64,000 bases of DNA, from assembly GCA_965199055.1 (NCBI GenBank), contig CBDAQR010000004.1:1550001-1614000 (forward strand). The letters are read 5' to 3'. Source of the stretch: CBDAQR01 sp965199055 (GTDB lineage Bacteria; Pseudomonadota; Gammaproteobacteria; Pseudomonadales; Halieaceae). This document shows, in pieces, positions 16,287 through 25,339 of the stretch. Below the pieces are notes generated by a model, which did no database searches, had not been told where the DNA came from, and saw only the letters and a program-made list of their open reading frames with translations. Position 1 is the stretch's first letter. Every line of letters begins with the position of its first letter. The position numbers and the translations under genes were made by a program.

Positions 16287-17548
16287 TGAGCCTGGCGGAC
16301 TTGATCTGGTTAGGCTTGGTGCTGTTCGCGGCGGCGGCGAGTGCGTTGATCGTGCGCAGCCGCTATCAGCAACGCTTGGCAGAGCAGGCGCTGGCCCACA
16401 GCAGCGAATTGGCTCGCAGGGGTGAAGAGTTGGCTCGCCTGGAAGAGAGGCTGTCGCAGGAGAGTCGCAGCGCCGAGGAGAAGTTAGAGTTGCTGCAGGG
16501 CGCACGCAAACAGTTAGGCGAAGAATTTAACAATCTTGCCAACCGTATCTTCGAAGAAAAAAGCCAGCGAATGCTGGAAACCAATCGCGATACCTTGCAG
16601 ACCACCCTGGATCCGCTGAAGACGCAGTTGCGCGATTTCCGCAAGAAGGTTGAAGACGTATACGACAAGGAAACTCGAGACCGGGTGTCGCTGCTGCATG
16701 AGCTCGGCCAACTCAAGCAGCTAAACCAGCGTATGTCGGAAGACGCGGTTAACCTGACTCGCGCGCTCAAAGGCGACAAGAAGACTCAGGGCAATTGGGG
16801 TGAGGTGGTTCTGGAGCGTGTGCTTGAGGAATCAGGGCTGCGCAAGGGGCACGAATACGATACCCAGGTCAGCGCCGTTTCCGAAGAGGGGCAGCGCAGG
16901 CAGCCCGATGTCGTAGTAAGGCTGCCGGAAGAGAAGGACATTATAATCGACTCGAAGGTGTCGCTGGTCGATTACGAGCGCTATGTCGCCTCAGAGGATG
17001 AGGAAGAGCGCAGTGCTGCACTGGCCGCCCATGTGCAGGCGGTACGCCAGCACATTTCTGATCTGAGCAAGAAGTCGTACGACAAGCTCGAGGGCTTGCG
17101 CAGCCTCGATTTCGTGCTGTTATTTATACCTATCGAGTCGGCATTTATGGCTGCCTTTGACAGTGATCCGGACATGTTCCGGGTCGCGTACGATAAGCAG
17201 ATTATCGTGGTGAGTCCGACGACCTTACTGGCCACTCTGCGCACGGTGCAAACCATCTGGCGCTATGAGCACCAGAACCGCAACGCGGACAGGATCGCCG
17301 ATTTGGCTGGATCCATACACGATCAGTTCGCACTGGTGCTGCAGTCGTTGGAGGATGTTGAGAAGCACGTAGACAAGTCGGCCGACGCGCTGCATGAGGT
17401 CAAGAAACGGCTCAGCAGCGGCAGGGGCAATATGTTCAAGCGGGTGCAGGACATGCGCAAGCTGGGCGCTCGCACCAAGCGTGAATTACCCGACGGCCTG
17501 GCAGGCGGCGCGGGCGACGATGAAGACACACAAACAGACGAGGAGTAA
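16286..17548 (+). CDS. rmuC: DNA recombination protein RmuC
   Basis: A 420-residue protein of the RmuC family, which limits inversions at short inverted repeats. Residues 1-20 form a membrane anchor (LIWLGLVLFAAAASALIV). A long coiled coil rich in Glu, Arg and Gln follows up to about residue 150. The nuclease-like RmuC domain then shows GNWGEVVLERVLEESGL and the conserved IIDSKVSLVDYERY. The biochemical activity of the family is not firmly known. The C-terminal tail is acidic and basic mixed, with no further domain. The start overlaps the NUDIX stop by one base. Confidence 0.93.
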   Translation: MSLADLIWLGLVLFAAAASALIVRSRYQQRLAEQALAHSSELARRGEELARLEERLSQESRSAEEKLELLQGARKQLGEEFNNLANRIFEEKSQRMLETNRDTLQTTLDPLKTQLRDFRKKVEDVYDKETRDRVSLLHELGQLKQLNQRMSEDAVNLTRALKGDKKTQGNWGEVVLERVLEESGLRKGHEYDTQVSAVSEEGQRRQPDVVVRLPEEKDIIIDSKVSLVDYERYVASEDEEERSAALAAHVQAVRQHISDLSKKSYDKLEGLRSLDFVLLFIPIESAFMAAFDSDPDMFRVAYDKQIIVVSPTTLLATLRTVQTIWRYEHQNRNADRIADLAGSIHDQFALVLQSLEDVEKHVDKSADALHEVKKRLSSGRGNMFKRVQDMRKLGARTKRELPDGLAGGAGDDEDTQTDEE

Positions 17549-17551
17549 GCA

Positions 17552-18028
17552 ATGGCATTTCCGAAGGTAGGCAACATGGCACCGGCGTTTACGCTGCTGG
17601 ATCAGAACGGCGATAAAGTGAGCCTCAAGGACTTCAAAGGCAAGAGTAACGTCGTACTGTACTTCTACCCCAAGGCGATGACGCCGGGCTGTACGGTGCA
17701 AGCCTGTGGGATACGCGATAGCAAGGCCGCTCTGAAAAAGGCTAAAACCGTCGTTCTCGGAGTGTCGCCGGATCCGGTGCCCAGACTCGGTAAGTTTATC
17801 GAGAAGCAGGAACTCAACTTTACCTTGCTCTCGGATGAGGACCACGCGATCACGGAGAAATATGGCTGCTGGGGCCTTAAGAAGTTTATGGGCCGCGAAT
17901 TTATGGGTGTGCTCCGCACCAGTTTTATCATTGGCAAGGACGGTCGTTTGAAGCATGTAATGGACAAGGTTAAGACCAAGTCCCACCACGACGATGTGCT
18001 GGCGCTGATCAAGGAATTGGGGCTGTAG
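17552..18028 (+). CDS. bcp: Thioredoxin-dependent peroxiredoxin (Bcp/PrxQ)
   Basis: Reduces hydrogen peroxide and organic hydroperoxides. The 158 residues form one AhpC/TSA domain. The peroxidatic cysteine lies in TPGCTVQACGIRDS and the resolving cysteine five residues later, the arrangement of the PrxQ class. The N-terminus (FPKVGNMAPAFTLLDQNG) and the SDEDHAITEKYG segment are typical. It begins three bases after rmuC with GAGGAG at good spacing, so it probably belongs to the same transcript. The next 200 bases are non-coding. Confidence 0.93.
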   Translation: MAFPKVGNMAPAFTLLDQNGDKVSLKDFKGKSNVVLYFYPKAMTPGCTVQACGIRDSKAALKKAKTVVLGVSPDPVPRLGKFIEKQELNFTLLSDEDHAITEKYGCWGLKKFMGREFMGVLRTSFIIGKDGRLKHVMDKVKTKSHHDDVLALIKELGL

Positions 18029-18202
18029 CGGAATTTCCGCAGGGGGGACTAGCAATAATACTCCTTTTTTTGCTCATGTAAAACATAGGAATCGCGCCTA
18101 AGCCCCTATAAACTCAATACAATTTAGTAATGCAAATGAAGGCGCTAAGCAACTAGGGGATGTGGCTTGGTGCCCGATTTGTATTGAGACCATAAAATGA
18201 GA

Positions 18203-18217
18203 ACCGGCTCAGCCGGT
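18203..18217. promoter_or_regulatory. Perfect palindrome before the Big-1 protein gene
   Basis: ACCGGCT-C-AGCCGGT, seven perfectly matched base pairs around one base, ends 13 bases before the start codon of the following gene. It could be a repressor operator or a hairpin over the ribosome-binding region. The rest of the 200-base gap (18029-18230) holds an A+T-rich stretch and a short GCGGAA/TTCCGC repeat just after bcp, without a proper terminator. Confidence 0.4.
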
Positions 18218-18230
18218 CGGGAACGAAATC

Positions 18231-21086
18231 ATGGCGGAATTCCGATTTTCCCTCGTTGTAAAACGACTTTTTCTCTCCGTGCTGTTAGCGGCATTGGCGG
18301 CCAGTGGCGGCGGAGGTGGTGGAGGCGACCCAGGCTTTATTGGCGGCGGTATTGACGATCCCGGCGATGGCACTACCACGATGTTTACCCTCGAGTTGGC
18401 GATGACCGATGCCGACGGTAATCCAACGACCACCATTACCAGCTCCGAGCCGGCCACGTTTAGCGTGACTGTGCTCGAGGGCCGGAATGCGGTGCCCAAT
18501 GAAGTGGTGACGGTGGCGTCTGAACTGCTGTCGATTACGCCTGGTTCGGGTACCGCACTCACGAATGCCGACGGGGTGGCGGTGTTCGAGCTCGCATCAG
18601 CGGGCATCAGTGGCGCTGGAACTTTGGTGGTGAGCGCGGGTGACGCGACGGCTGAGTTCAATTTCGAAGTCGTCTCAGTTCTGGCTATTGCTCTCACGGA
18701 CTCGGTTGGCAATCCCATTACCATAATCACAGACGACATTCCGGGCATTATCACGGTTACGGCGACTGATGCCGAAGGCACTCCCCAGCCCGACCAATTG
18801 ATCAATGCAGTGACTACGCTGGGCGCCGTCGAGCCGGCGAGTTCCTTGAGCAATGATGATGGCCAGGTCTTCTTCCAACTGTCAGCAGATGGTGCTTCCG
18901 GTGCTGGCACGGTCACGGCGAGTCTGGGCGCCGATACGATCAGTATCAACTTTCGTATTGTGTCTGTTGCTGCGGGCGTCAACACGCTCGAGCTGGTATT
19001 GACCGATCCCGACGGCAACGAGACCACGAATGTGACCAGTGTGTCGCCGGCGACGCTTACGGTGACCGCCACGGACCCCCTGGGTCAGCCGCTGGCCAAT
19101 GAAATCATCTCTGCGACCTCAACTATCGGTAATGTACAACCGGCGTCGGGAACGGCGCTGACGGACCTGAACGGCATCGCCACATTCCGCATTGAGGCGG
19201 GTTTGACCCTGGGCGCGGGCACGGTAACAACCAGTCTGGGCGAAGTGGAAAGAGGCATTAATTTCCAGATTGGTGAGGCAGATCTTCGCATCGGTTTTAT
19301 CAACGACGATGACGAGTTTGTCGAGGGCGTTATCAGTGCTGGTGCCACCGATCTCTCCGCTGCGGGCTCAACTTCGCTAGAAGTGGCGGTCGTGGATGAA
19401 GACGACCAGTTGGTCAGCACCACGGTCGCCGTCAGCTTCAGCAGTGGCTGCGCCGGTTTGAATCCGCCCCTCGCAGAAATCTCTGCTGAGGTAAACACTA
19501 TCAGCGGTATTGCTGTGTCTACCTACACCGCCGATGGCTGTGTGGGTCGCGATGTAGTGACTGCTGCGATTGTGCAGGGCAATACTCAAACGGCCACAGT
19601 CGATCTCAACATCGCGGCTGCCGACGTCAACTCAATTAGTTTCCTGTCGGCTGAGCCAACAACTATCGCCTTGAAGGGCACCGGTGGCGAGGGTCGCCAG
19701 GAGACTTCCGCGGTAGAGTTCCAGGTGCTGGATGCAACGAACAACCCCGTCGCCGGCTATGACGTTGCACTGAGTTTGTCTACCACGGCTGGCGGACTGT
19801 CATTGACCAATGACACTGCCACCACCAATGAAGATGGTGTGGCTCGGGCGATTGTCCAGGCGGGTAATGTTTCTACCTCAGTGCGGGTCACTGCAACCAT
19901 CGTTGTGGACGGACAGGAACTCTCTACCGTTTCCGACCGCCTGGTGGTCAGCACCGGCCTGCCAGATCAGAATTCCACCTCGCTGTCCGCATCTGTCTTC
20001 AACGTGGTGGGTGCTGACCGTGATGGCACGACGGTGACGCTCACCATGCGCATGGCGGATAAGTTCAACAACCCGGTACCCGACGGTACGGTTGTGTTTT
20101 TCACGACCGAATTAGGCTCGGTAGAAGATAGCTGTGAAACTGCTGGGGGCGCTTGCACCGTGACCTGGACATCCCAGGAGCCGCGTCAGGGGCTGATTTA
20201 CAATAATTTTGGCACAGACAGCTACATCAATACGCTCAACAACCGCGTGTGTGCGAATACCGGAGCCACCGGAAACCCCTGTGATACCGATGGGACTCTC
20301 GACGGCAGTGCCACCGTAGGCTTTACCCAGATATTCGGGCATCGCAGCACTGTTTTGGCTCATGCCATCGGTGAGGAAAGCTTTATCGACTCCAACGGTA
20401 ATGGGCTCTATGACGAGGGGGAAGATTTCCAGGATTTGGGCGAAGCCTTTGTCGATAACAACGAGAACCGGCCCTCTGGCGACTGGACCAGCGGATTCGA
20501 TGGCAACGACACCTGTACGCCCAGCGATGCTAGCCAAACCGGTAGAGAGTGTGCATCGGGGCTTGAGGAAACCTTCGTCGACTTCAATAACAGCGGCATT
20601 TACTCCGATGGAAACGGCATTTATAACGGTTCGCTGTGCCCGGAAGACCTTGATGCGGCCGGCGTTTGCACCCGAGAGCTGATACATGTTCGTCGCGACC
20701 TGACCATAATCTTGTCGCAGGGTTCAGGGCAACGCACGGTGTTGATTGAGGATAACGGTGGCGGCGGTGCTGATAACGTCATCACGACAATTCCATCCAG
20801 CAATGCTACGGTCAGTTACACCGTACTGATGGCAGATTTCTTCAATAATCTGCCCGCCGCGGGCGCCACGATCAGTGTGACTAGCGACGCCTGTGAGCTG
20901 ATCAGTACCGATTCGTTTACGGTGCCGAATACCACGGCTACGGGTCCCTATAGCTTCGGGATTTCCCTGGCCAGGGATAGTGCCAATGTTGAAGCGCTGA
21001 CCGGGCCGGTGCGCATTACCTTGACCAATCCCGAAGGGGACAGCCCACAGCCCTACGAGATTCTCTGCGACGATCCCCCAGGTTAA
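18231..21086 (+). CDS. Large exported protein with Big-1 (Ig-like) repeats
   Basis: A 951-residue exported protein. Residues 10-25 are a signal-like hydrophobic stretch (LFLSVLLAALAAS), followed by a run of seven glycines. Three tandem Ig-like Big-1 units of about 95 residues follow (each opening with LELxxTDxDGNxTT or a variant and closing with GAGTxxxSxG). More diverged repeats come next. Around residues 710-800 an Asp/Asn/Gly-rich region (FIDSNGNGLYDEGE, FVDFNNSGIYSDGNG) resembles calcium-binding EF-hand-like loops. Similar proteins usually have a lipobox ending in Cys before the Gly run; here that residue is Ser (codon AGT). It may be cleaved by signal peptidase I after ALA instead. An adhesion or matrix role is inference. 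Stands alone. Confidence 0.8.
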   Translation: MAEFRFSLVVKRLFLSVLLAALAASGGGGGGGDPGFIGGGIDDPGDGTTTMFTLELAMTDADGNPTTTITSSEPATFSVTVLEGRNAVPNEVVTVASELLSITPGSGTALTNADGVAVFELASAGISGAGTLVVSAGDATAEFNFEVVSVLAIALTDSVGNPITIITDDIPGIITVTATDAEGTPQPDQLINAVTTLGAVEPASSLSNDDGQVFFQLSADGASGAGTVTASLGADTISINFRIVSVAAGVNTLELVLTDPDGNETTNVTSVSPATLTVTATDPLGQPLANEIISATSTIGNVQPASGTALTDLNGIATFRIEAGLTLGAGTVTTSLGEVERGINFQIGEADLRIGFINDDDEFVEGVISAGATDLSAAGSTSLEVAVVDEDDQLVSTTVAVSFSSGCAGLNPPLAEISAEVNTISGIAVSTYTADGCVGRDVVTAAIVQGNTQTATVDLNIAAADVNSISFLSAEPTTIALKGTGGEGRQETSAVEFQVLDATNNPVAGYDVALSLSTTAGGLSLTNDTATTNEDGVARAIVQAGNVSTSVRVTATIVVDGQELSTVSDRLVVSTGLPDQNSTSLSASVFNVVGADRDGTTVTLTMRMADKFNNPVPDGTVVFFTTELGSVEDSCETAGGACTVTWTSQEPRQGLIYNNFGTDSYINTLNNRVCANTGATGNPCDTDGTLDGSATVGFTQIFGHRSTVLAHAIGEESFIDSNGNGLYDEGEDFQDLGEAFVDNNENRPSGDWTSGFDGNDTCTPSDASQTGRECASGLEETFVDFNNSGIYSDGNGIYNGSLCPEDLDAAGVCTRELIHVRRDLTIILSQGSGQRTVLIEDNGGGGADNVITTIPSSNATVSYTVLMADFFNNLPAAGATISVTSDACELISTDSFTVPNTTATGPYSFGISLARDSANVEALTGPVRITLTNPEGDSPQPYEILCDDPPG

Positions 21087-21088
21087 AT

Positions 21089-22180
21089 TTGAGCGACTTA
21101 CGATATCTGTTTGACGACCCGCCCCAGGCGGGTCGTTGCTTAGAGGTACTGCCAGGCATCAAGTGGCTGCAGATGCCGTTGCCCATGGCACTTGACCATA
21201 TCAATCTCTACCTGCTGGAAGATTATGATGGCTGGTGGATTGTAGATACAGGTATCGGTCTTGAGCCGACCCAAGCACTCTGGGAGCAGATTTTCGATTC
21301 CGAGCTTGAAGGCAAGCCGGTAAAAGCGGTGCTGTGTACCCATATGCATCCCGATCATGTGGGGCAGGCGGGCTGGTTGTGCGAGAAATTCCAGGTACCG
21401 TTTTATATGAGCCAGGCCGAGTATTTGAGCGCTCGCGCCTATGCCAAAATGACCGTAGAGGACCTCTCCTGGACCTCTGAGCGATACTACAGAAACGCAG
21501 GTATGGATGCGGCGTATTTCGAAGCGATGAAGAAGCGCTTTCGCGGCTTCGGATCCGTGGTCGAGAGAATTCCTGGTGCTTACCACAGGCTGGAGGATTC
21601 AGACTACCTGACCATCGGTGACAATCGCTGGCGGGTCATCATTGGGCGTGGACATTCGCCTGAGCACGTGTGCCTTTATAGCGCGGGCCTCGATGTGCTT
21701 ATCTCCGGTGACCAGGTAATTCCCAAGATCACCTCAAACGTCAGTGTCAGCCCAGGGGAACCCGAAGGAAATCCACTGCTTCGTTGGCTTTCTTCGCACC
21801 ACAGCTTTTTGCAACAGCTGCCAGGTAGCGCGCTGGTATTGCCCGCCCATAATGCGCCGTTCTATGGGCTGCATGAACGCTTGCGGGGACTGATTCAGCA
21901 TCATGAAGACCACTTACTCGCGTTGGAGCAGGCTTGTCAGCAGCCGCGAACGGCGGTTGAACTGCTGCCGGTGCTATTCAAGCGCGAGCTGGACGATACC
22001 CAATTGGATATGGCGCTCGGTGAGTGTATCGCTCATCTGAACTACCTGGTGCAGAGGGGGCAACTCCAACGCCAAACCGGTGTTGACGATGTGCATCACT
22101 ACCTTTCAATTGATGAAACCCTGTCTCAACGCCTGCGGCAGAGCGGTCATGAGCCCGATGAGGCACCCCTGCAGGTCTGA
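21089..22180 (+). CDS. MBL-fold metallohydrolase
   Basis: A 363-residue metallo-beta-lactamase-fold hydrolase. The metal-binding motif HMHPDH is at residues 85-90, with further ligands in GRGHSPEHVCLY, ISGDQVIP and LPAHNAPF. The C-terminal 100 residues look like the winged-helix tail common in this subgroup, which includes lactonase- and thioesterase-like enzymes and relatives of LACTB2. The substrate cannot be read from sequence. It appears to start at a TTG two bases after the previous stop, with a weak AGG upstream; the next ATGs are within the conserved domain. A role with the P450 operon 94 bases downstream is possible. Confidence 0.85.
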   Translation: MSDLRYLFDDPPQAGRCLEVLPGIKWLQMPLPMALDHINLYLLEDYDGWWIVDTGIGLEPTQALWEQIFDSELEGKPVKAVLCTHMHPDHVGQAGWLCEKFQVPFYMSQAEYLSARAYAKMTVEDLSWTSERYYRNAGMDAAYFEAMKKRFRGFGSVVERIPGAYHRLEDSDYLTIGDNRWRVIIGRGHSPEHVCLYSAGLDVLISGDQVIPKITSNVSVSPGEPEGNPLLRWLSSHHSFLQQLPGSALVLPAHNAPFYGLHERLRGLIQHHEDHLLALEQACQQPRTAVELLPVLFKRELDDTQLDMALGECIAHLNYLVQRGQLQRQTGVDDVHHYLSIDETLSQRLRQSGHEPDEAPLQV

Positions 22181-22210
22181 CCTGCTGAAAAGGTCATCCA
22201 TAGCTGTGCT

Positions 22211-22236
22211 GCCTAGTAACTAATAGGCTATAGTTA
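22211..22236 (+). promoter_or_regulatory. Overlapping inverted repeats and -10 box before the P450 operon
   Basis: GCCTA (22211-22215) pairs with TAGGC (22224-22228), and TAACTA (22217-22222) pairs with TAGTTA (22231-22236). The second repeat overlaps TATAGT at 22229-22234, a fair -10 box about 40 bases before the P450 start. Interleaved dyads on a -10 region are what a repressor site looks like, but no regulator can be assigned. Confidence 0.35.
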
Positions 22237-22273
22237 GATCTCCGAATAGCACGCCTCATACCAGGAGACCACC

Positions 22274-23494
22274 ATGACCGGCTGCCCTTATGACCTCAGT
22301 GATCCCGCTACCTACGATGGTGGCCATCCGCGCGAGGCATACACGTATTTACGCAACCAGGACCCGGTGTGCTGGCAGGAAAATCCAAGCCAATCCGAAG
22401 GCTTTTGGGCGATTACCCGGCAGAAAGATTTGGATTTTGTCTCCAAAAATCCACAACTTTTTTCTTCCGAAGAAAAGGGATGCATTCTGACGGAGTCGGA
22501 TGAAGAGCGCCTGGTATTTCTGCGCATGCAGATGATCAATATGGATCCGCCAAAGCACCTCAAGTTTCGACGCTTAATCCGCAATGCGTTCACGCCCCGA
22601 GCGGTTGATTCATACACGGAGCGATTTCGGGAGATCGCAAAAGATATCCTCGATCGCGCCACCGCTGATGGTAAGTGCGAGTTCGTCGAGGAGGTAGCAT
22701 CCGAGTTACCGCTGATTGCGATATGTGAATTGATGGGTGTGCCGCTGGACAGACGCAAGCGACTGTTTGAATTAACCAACATCATGATCGGTATGGACGA
22801 TCCAGAGTTGGCCACCTCGGAAGAGGATGGCATGAACGCAATGATTGAAATGTTCATGCTGGCACAGGAGTTGGCGGCAGATCACCGGGAAAACCCCAAG
22901 GACGATATCGTCAATGTGCTCCTCAACGGCACAGTAGAGGACGAACCGCTGACAGACGATGAGTTTTGCAACTTCTTCCTGTTACTCATCGTTGCCGGCA
23001 ATGAAACCACACGAACGGTTACGACACATGGGATGCGGCTGCTGATTGAGCATGGCCAGTATGAGCGGCTGCAGCAACAGCCGGAGCTGCTGGAAGGCGC
23101 GATAGAGGAATTTTTGCGTTTCAACCCGGCTGTAATCGCCTTCCGCCGCACTGCGATGGAAGACGTTGAAGTGGGCGGGCAGCTGATCCGCAAAGGTGAC
23201 CGTGTGCAGATGTACTATGGCGCAGCCAGCGCTGACGAAGAGGTATTTAGCGATGGTGACAGCTTCGATATAGCCAGGGCAGAGCGCGAAGATGTGAAGA
23301 ACAATCATCGCGCCTTTGGCATCGGTGAGCACTTCTGCATGGGATCCCACCTTGCGCGGCTCGAGCTGGAAGTGATCTTTGAGGAGATCCTGCGGCGCAT
23401 CCACAATCCGCGCCTGGATGGCGAGATCAACTGGCTGCGATCTAATTTTATTAATGGCATCAAGACGATGCCGATTGCGTTCGATACCGAATAG
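22274..23494 (+). CDS. Cytochrome P450
   Basis: A soluble bacterial-type P450 of 406 residues that would use electrons from a ferredoxin system to hydroxylate an organic substrate. The oxygen-binding I-helix motif AGNETT is at 241-246, the ExxR pair at Glu279-Arg282, and the haem loop FGIGEHFCMGSHLA with axial Cys355. The sequence type is reminiscent of the CYP124/125/142 group, whose members oxidise steroid or terpenoid side chains; this resemblance is a judgement, not a family assignment. AGGAG precedes the ATG at good spacing. It is the first gene of a compact operon with quinone oxidoreductase, SDR, GST-like and SnoaL-like genes. No ferredoxin gene is adjacent. Confidence 0.93.
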   Translation: MTGCPYDLSDPATYDGGHPREAYTYLRNQDPVCWQENPSQSEGFWAITRQKDLDFVSKNPQLFSSEEKGCILTESDEERLVFLRMQMINMDPPKHLKFRRLIRNAFTPRAVDSYTERFREIAKDILDRATADGKCEFVEEVASELPLIAICELMGVPLDRRKRLFELTNIMIGMDDPELATSEEDGMNAMIEMFMLAQELAADHRENPKDDIVNVLLNGTVEDEPLTDDEFCNFFLLLIVAGNETTRTVTTHGMRLLIEHGQYERLQQQPELLEGAIEEFLRFNPAVIAFRRTAMEDVEVGGQLIRKGDRVQMYYGAASADEEVFSDGDSFDIARAEREDVKNNHRAFGIGEHFCMGSHLARLELEVIFEEILRRIHNPRLDGEINWLRSNFINGIKTMPIAFDTE

Positions 23495-23504
23495 GAGACC
23501 CGCG

Positions 23505-24485
23505 TTGCGTGCAATAGCGATTACTGAGCCCGGCGGCCCAGAGGTGCTAAAGCTGGTGGAGATAGATAAGCCTGAGCCCGGTCCGGGGCAGGTCCTGATT
23601 AAAGTGCTTGCTGCTGGGGTTAATCGCGCAGATACCGTGCAGCGCCAGGGACTCTATCCGCCACCACCGGGTGCACCGGAAACACCTGGCCTAGAGGTTG
23701 CGGGGGTTATTGAAATTGTGGGCGAGGGCGTTGACGAGTACTCTCCCGGCGATCGGATTTGCGCATTGCTCGCGGGTGGCGGCTATGCCGAGTTTGCGGT
23801 CGCCAATGCCGCCGAGTGCTTGCCTGTGCCCGAATCGGTGAGCATGGAGGACGCAGCCGGACTAACCGAGACTATCCTCACCGTCTGGTCAAACGTGGTT
23901 CAGCGCGCCCGTTTGCAGCCAGGAGAACAGTTCTTGGTGCACGGCGGAAGCAGCGGCATAGGCACTGCCGCAATCCAGCTGATGCGCCTCTATGGCTGCG
24001 ACGTTTACACCACCGTCGGAAATGATGCGAAGGCCACCGTGTGTCATGAGCTGGGCGCCACACTGGCCATTAATTATCGCGAACAGGATTTTGTAGAAGT
24101 ATTGAAAGAACGCGTGCCCAAGGGCATGGACGTCATTTTGGATATGGTCGGCGGGGATTATGTCCAGCGCAATATGGATGTGGCTGCGCGGGAAGGGCGT
24201 ATCGTCAATATTGCCTATCAATCGGGGTTTCAGGCAGAGATCAATTTCGCTCCGCTGATGATGAAACGATTGTCGTTGATGGGCTCAACACTGCGCGCGC
24301 GGGAAGCAGAGTTTAAAGCCGCGTTAACCGCGGAGGTGCGCCAACAGGTGTGGCCATGGGTCGAAAGCGGCGCCTATCGAAGCATCACCCACCAGGTGTT
24401 TGCCTTCGAGGATGTAGCCGCGGCACACGAGATGATGGCCGCAAGTACACACATTGGCAAACTGGTGCTGAGTTGGAGTCCCTAG
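23505..24485 (+). CDS. NAD(P)H-quinone oxidoreductase, zinc-free MDR family
   Basis: A 326-residue medium-chain reductase of the quinone oxidoreductase/PIG3 type. The N-terminal GroES-like domain contains AAGVNRADTVQRQGLYPPPP, a family hallmark, and the Rossmann part has VHGGSSGIGTAAIQL for NADPH. Zinc ligands are absent. I start it at TTG 23505, which gives MRAIAITEPGGPEVL and has GGAG seven bases upstream; a longer frame into the P450 gene is not supported. Together with its neighbours it probably reduces an enone or quinone made during substrate breakdown. It overlaps the next gene by 13 bases. Confidence 0.88.
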   Translation: MRAIAITEPGGPEVLKLVEIDKPEPGPGQVLIKVLAAGVNRADTVQRQGLYPPPPGAPETPGLEVAGVIEIVGEGVDEYSPGDRICALLAGGGYAEFAVANAAECLPVPESVSMEDAAGLTETILTVWSNVVQRARLQPGEQFLVHGGSSGIGTAAIQLMRLYGCDVYTTVGNDAKATVCHELGATLAINYREQDFVEVLKERVPKGMDVILDMVGGDYVQRNMDVAAREGRIVNIAYQSGFQAEINFAPLMMKRLSLMGSTLRAREAEFKAALTAEVRQQVWPWVESGAYRSITHQVFAFEDVAAAHEMMAASTHIGKLVLSWSP

Positions 24486-25339
24486 AGCTGCGCGGCAGAA
24501 CAGCACTGGTCACGGGTGCTACCAGTGGCATTGGTGAGGCTGCTGCCCTCGCGCTATCCCGCCTGGGCGCATCGGTCAGCATTCTCGCTCGGGATCAAGC
24601 GAAGGCAGATGCCAGCGCGCAACGTATCGCCCGGGCTACCGGTGAGACCCCCGATATCCTGATAGCGGATTATTCGAATCTCAAATCGATTCGTGCAGCT
24701 GCCGGAGATTACCTGAAGAGCGAAAGACCACTCGACATACTGCTCAATAATGCCGGCTTAGTGAATACTCAACGTCTGGAAACGGTAGATGGGTATGAGC
24801 AAACCTTTCAGGTCAATCATCTGGCGCCTTTCCTGCTAACAGGTTTACTGATGCCTCGAATACTCGAATCGGCGGATGGCAGAGTCGTCAACGTGGCATC
24901 TAACGCGCATAGTTTTTACAAGGGTATTCGCTTTGAGGACCCACACTGGCGTGAAGCCAAATTCAAGACGTTTCAGGTCTACGGCCACGCCAAGCTTGCG
25001 AATATATTGTTCACCAATGAGCTCGCGCGTCGCTTTAGTGGCGGCACATTCCGCTCTAATAGCCTGCACCCTGGAGCAGTCGCTACGGGTATGGGGACGA
25101 ATAACCCGGGCTTGGCTGCAAAGTTCTTGCCCAGCCTGTTGAAGCCTTTTTTCAGGACTCCGGAAAAGGGGGCGGAAACAGCGGTATACCTGTGCACAGA
25201 AAACGAATCACAGCTACCGGGGGGGCACTATTATTATGATTGCCGCCCGATTGCGCCAAAACCCTGGGCCCAGGACAGGCAGGCTGCAGAGCGCCTCTGG
25301 CAGCTTAGCGAACAATTGACGGATTGCAGGTACGGATGA
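24473..25339 (+). CDS. Short-chain dehydrogenase/reductase
   Basis: An SDR of 288 residues with cofactor motif TGATSGIG at 14-21, the structural motif LNNAGLV, catalytic Ser in VNVASNAHS and the YxxxK motif in VYGHAKLANI. It resembles the retinol dehydrogenase/WW-oxidoreductase-like branch, which acts on hydrophobic alcohols or ketones. The preferred start is TTG 24473, giving MESLELRGRTALVTG and overlapping the upstream gene by 13 bases. It overlaps the downstream gene by four bases (ATGA). Likely oxidises the alcohol produced by the P450; that is inference. Confidence 0.88.
   Translation: MESLELRGRTALVTGATSGIGEAAALALSRLGASVSILARDQAKADASAQRIARATGETPDILIADYSNLKSIRAAAGDYLKSERPLDILLNNAGLVNTQRLETVDGYEQTFQVNHLAPFLLTGLLMPRILESADGRVVNVASNAHSFYKGIRFEDPHWREAKFKTFQVYGHAKLANILFTNELARRFSGGTFRSNSLHPGAVATGMGTNNPGLAAKFLPSLLKPFFRTPEKGAETAVYLCTENESQLPGGHYYYDCRPIAPKPWAQDRQAAERLWQLSEQLTDCRYG

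Noticed and set aside
18024..18050. Terminator behind bcp
   Set aside because: GCGGAA-T-TTCCGC has a one-base centre and no T-run directly after; not a credible hairpin terminator.
18209..19072. Long minus-strand frame opposite the Big-1 gene
   Set aside because: A Ser/Thr/Val-rich shadow of the repetitive plus-strand coding sequence; the plus frame has clear domain repeats and a signal peptide.
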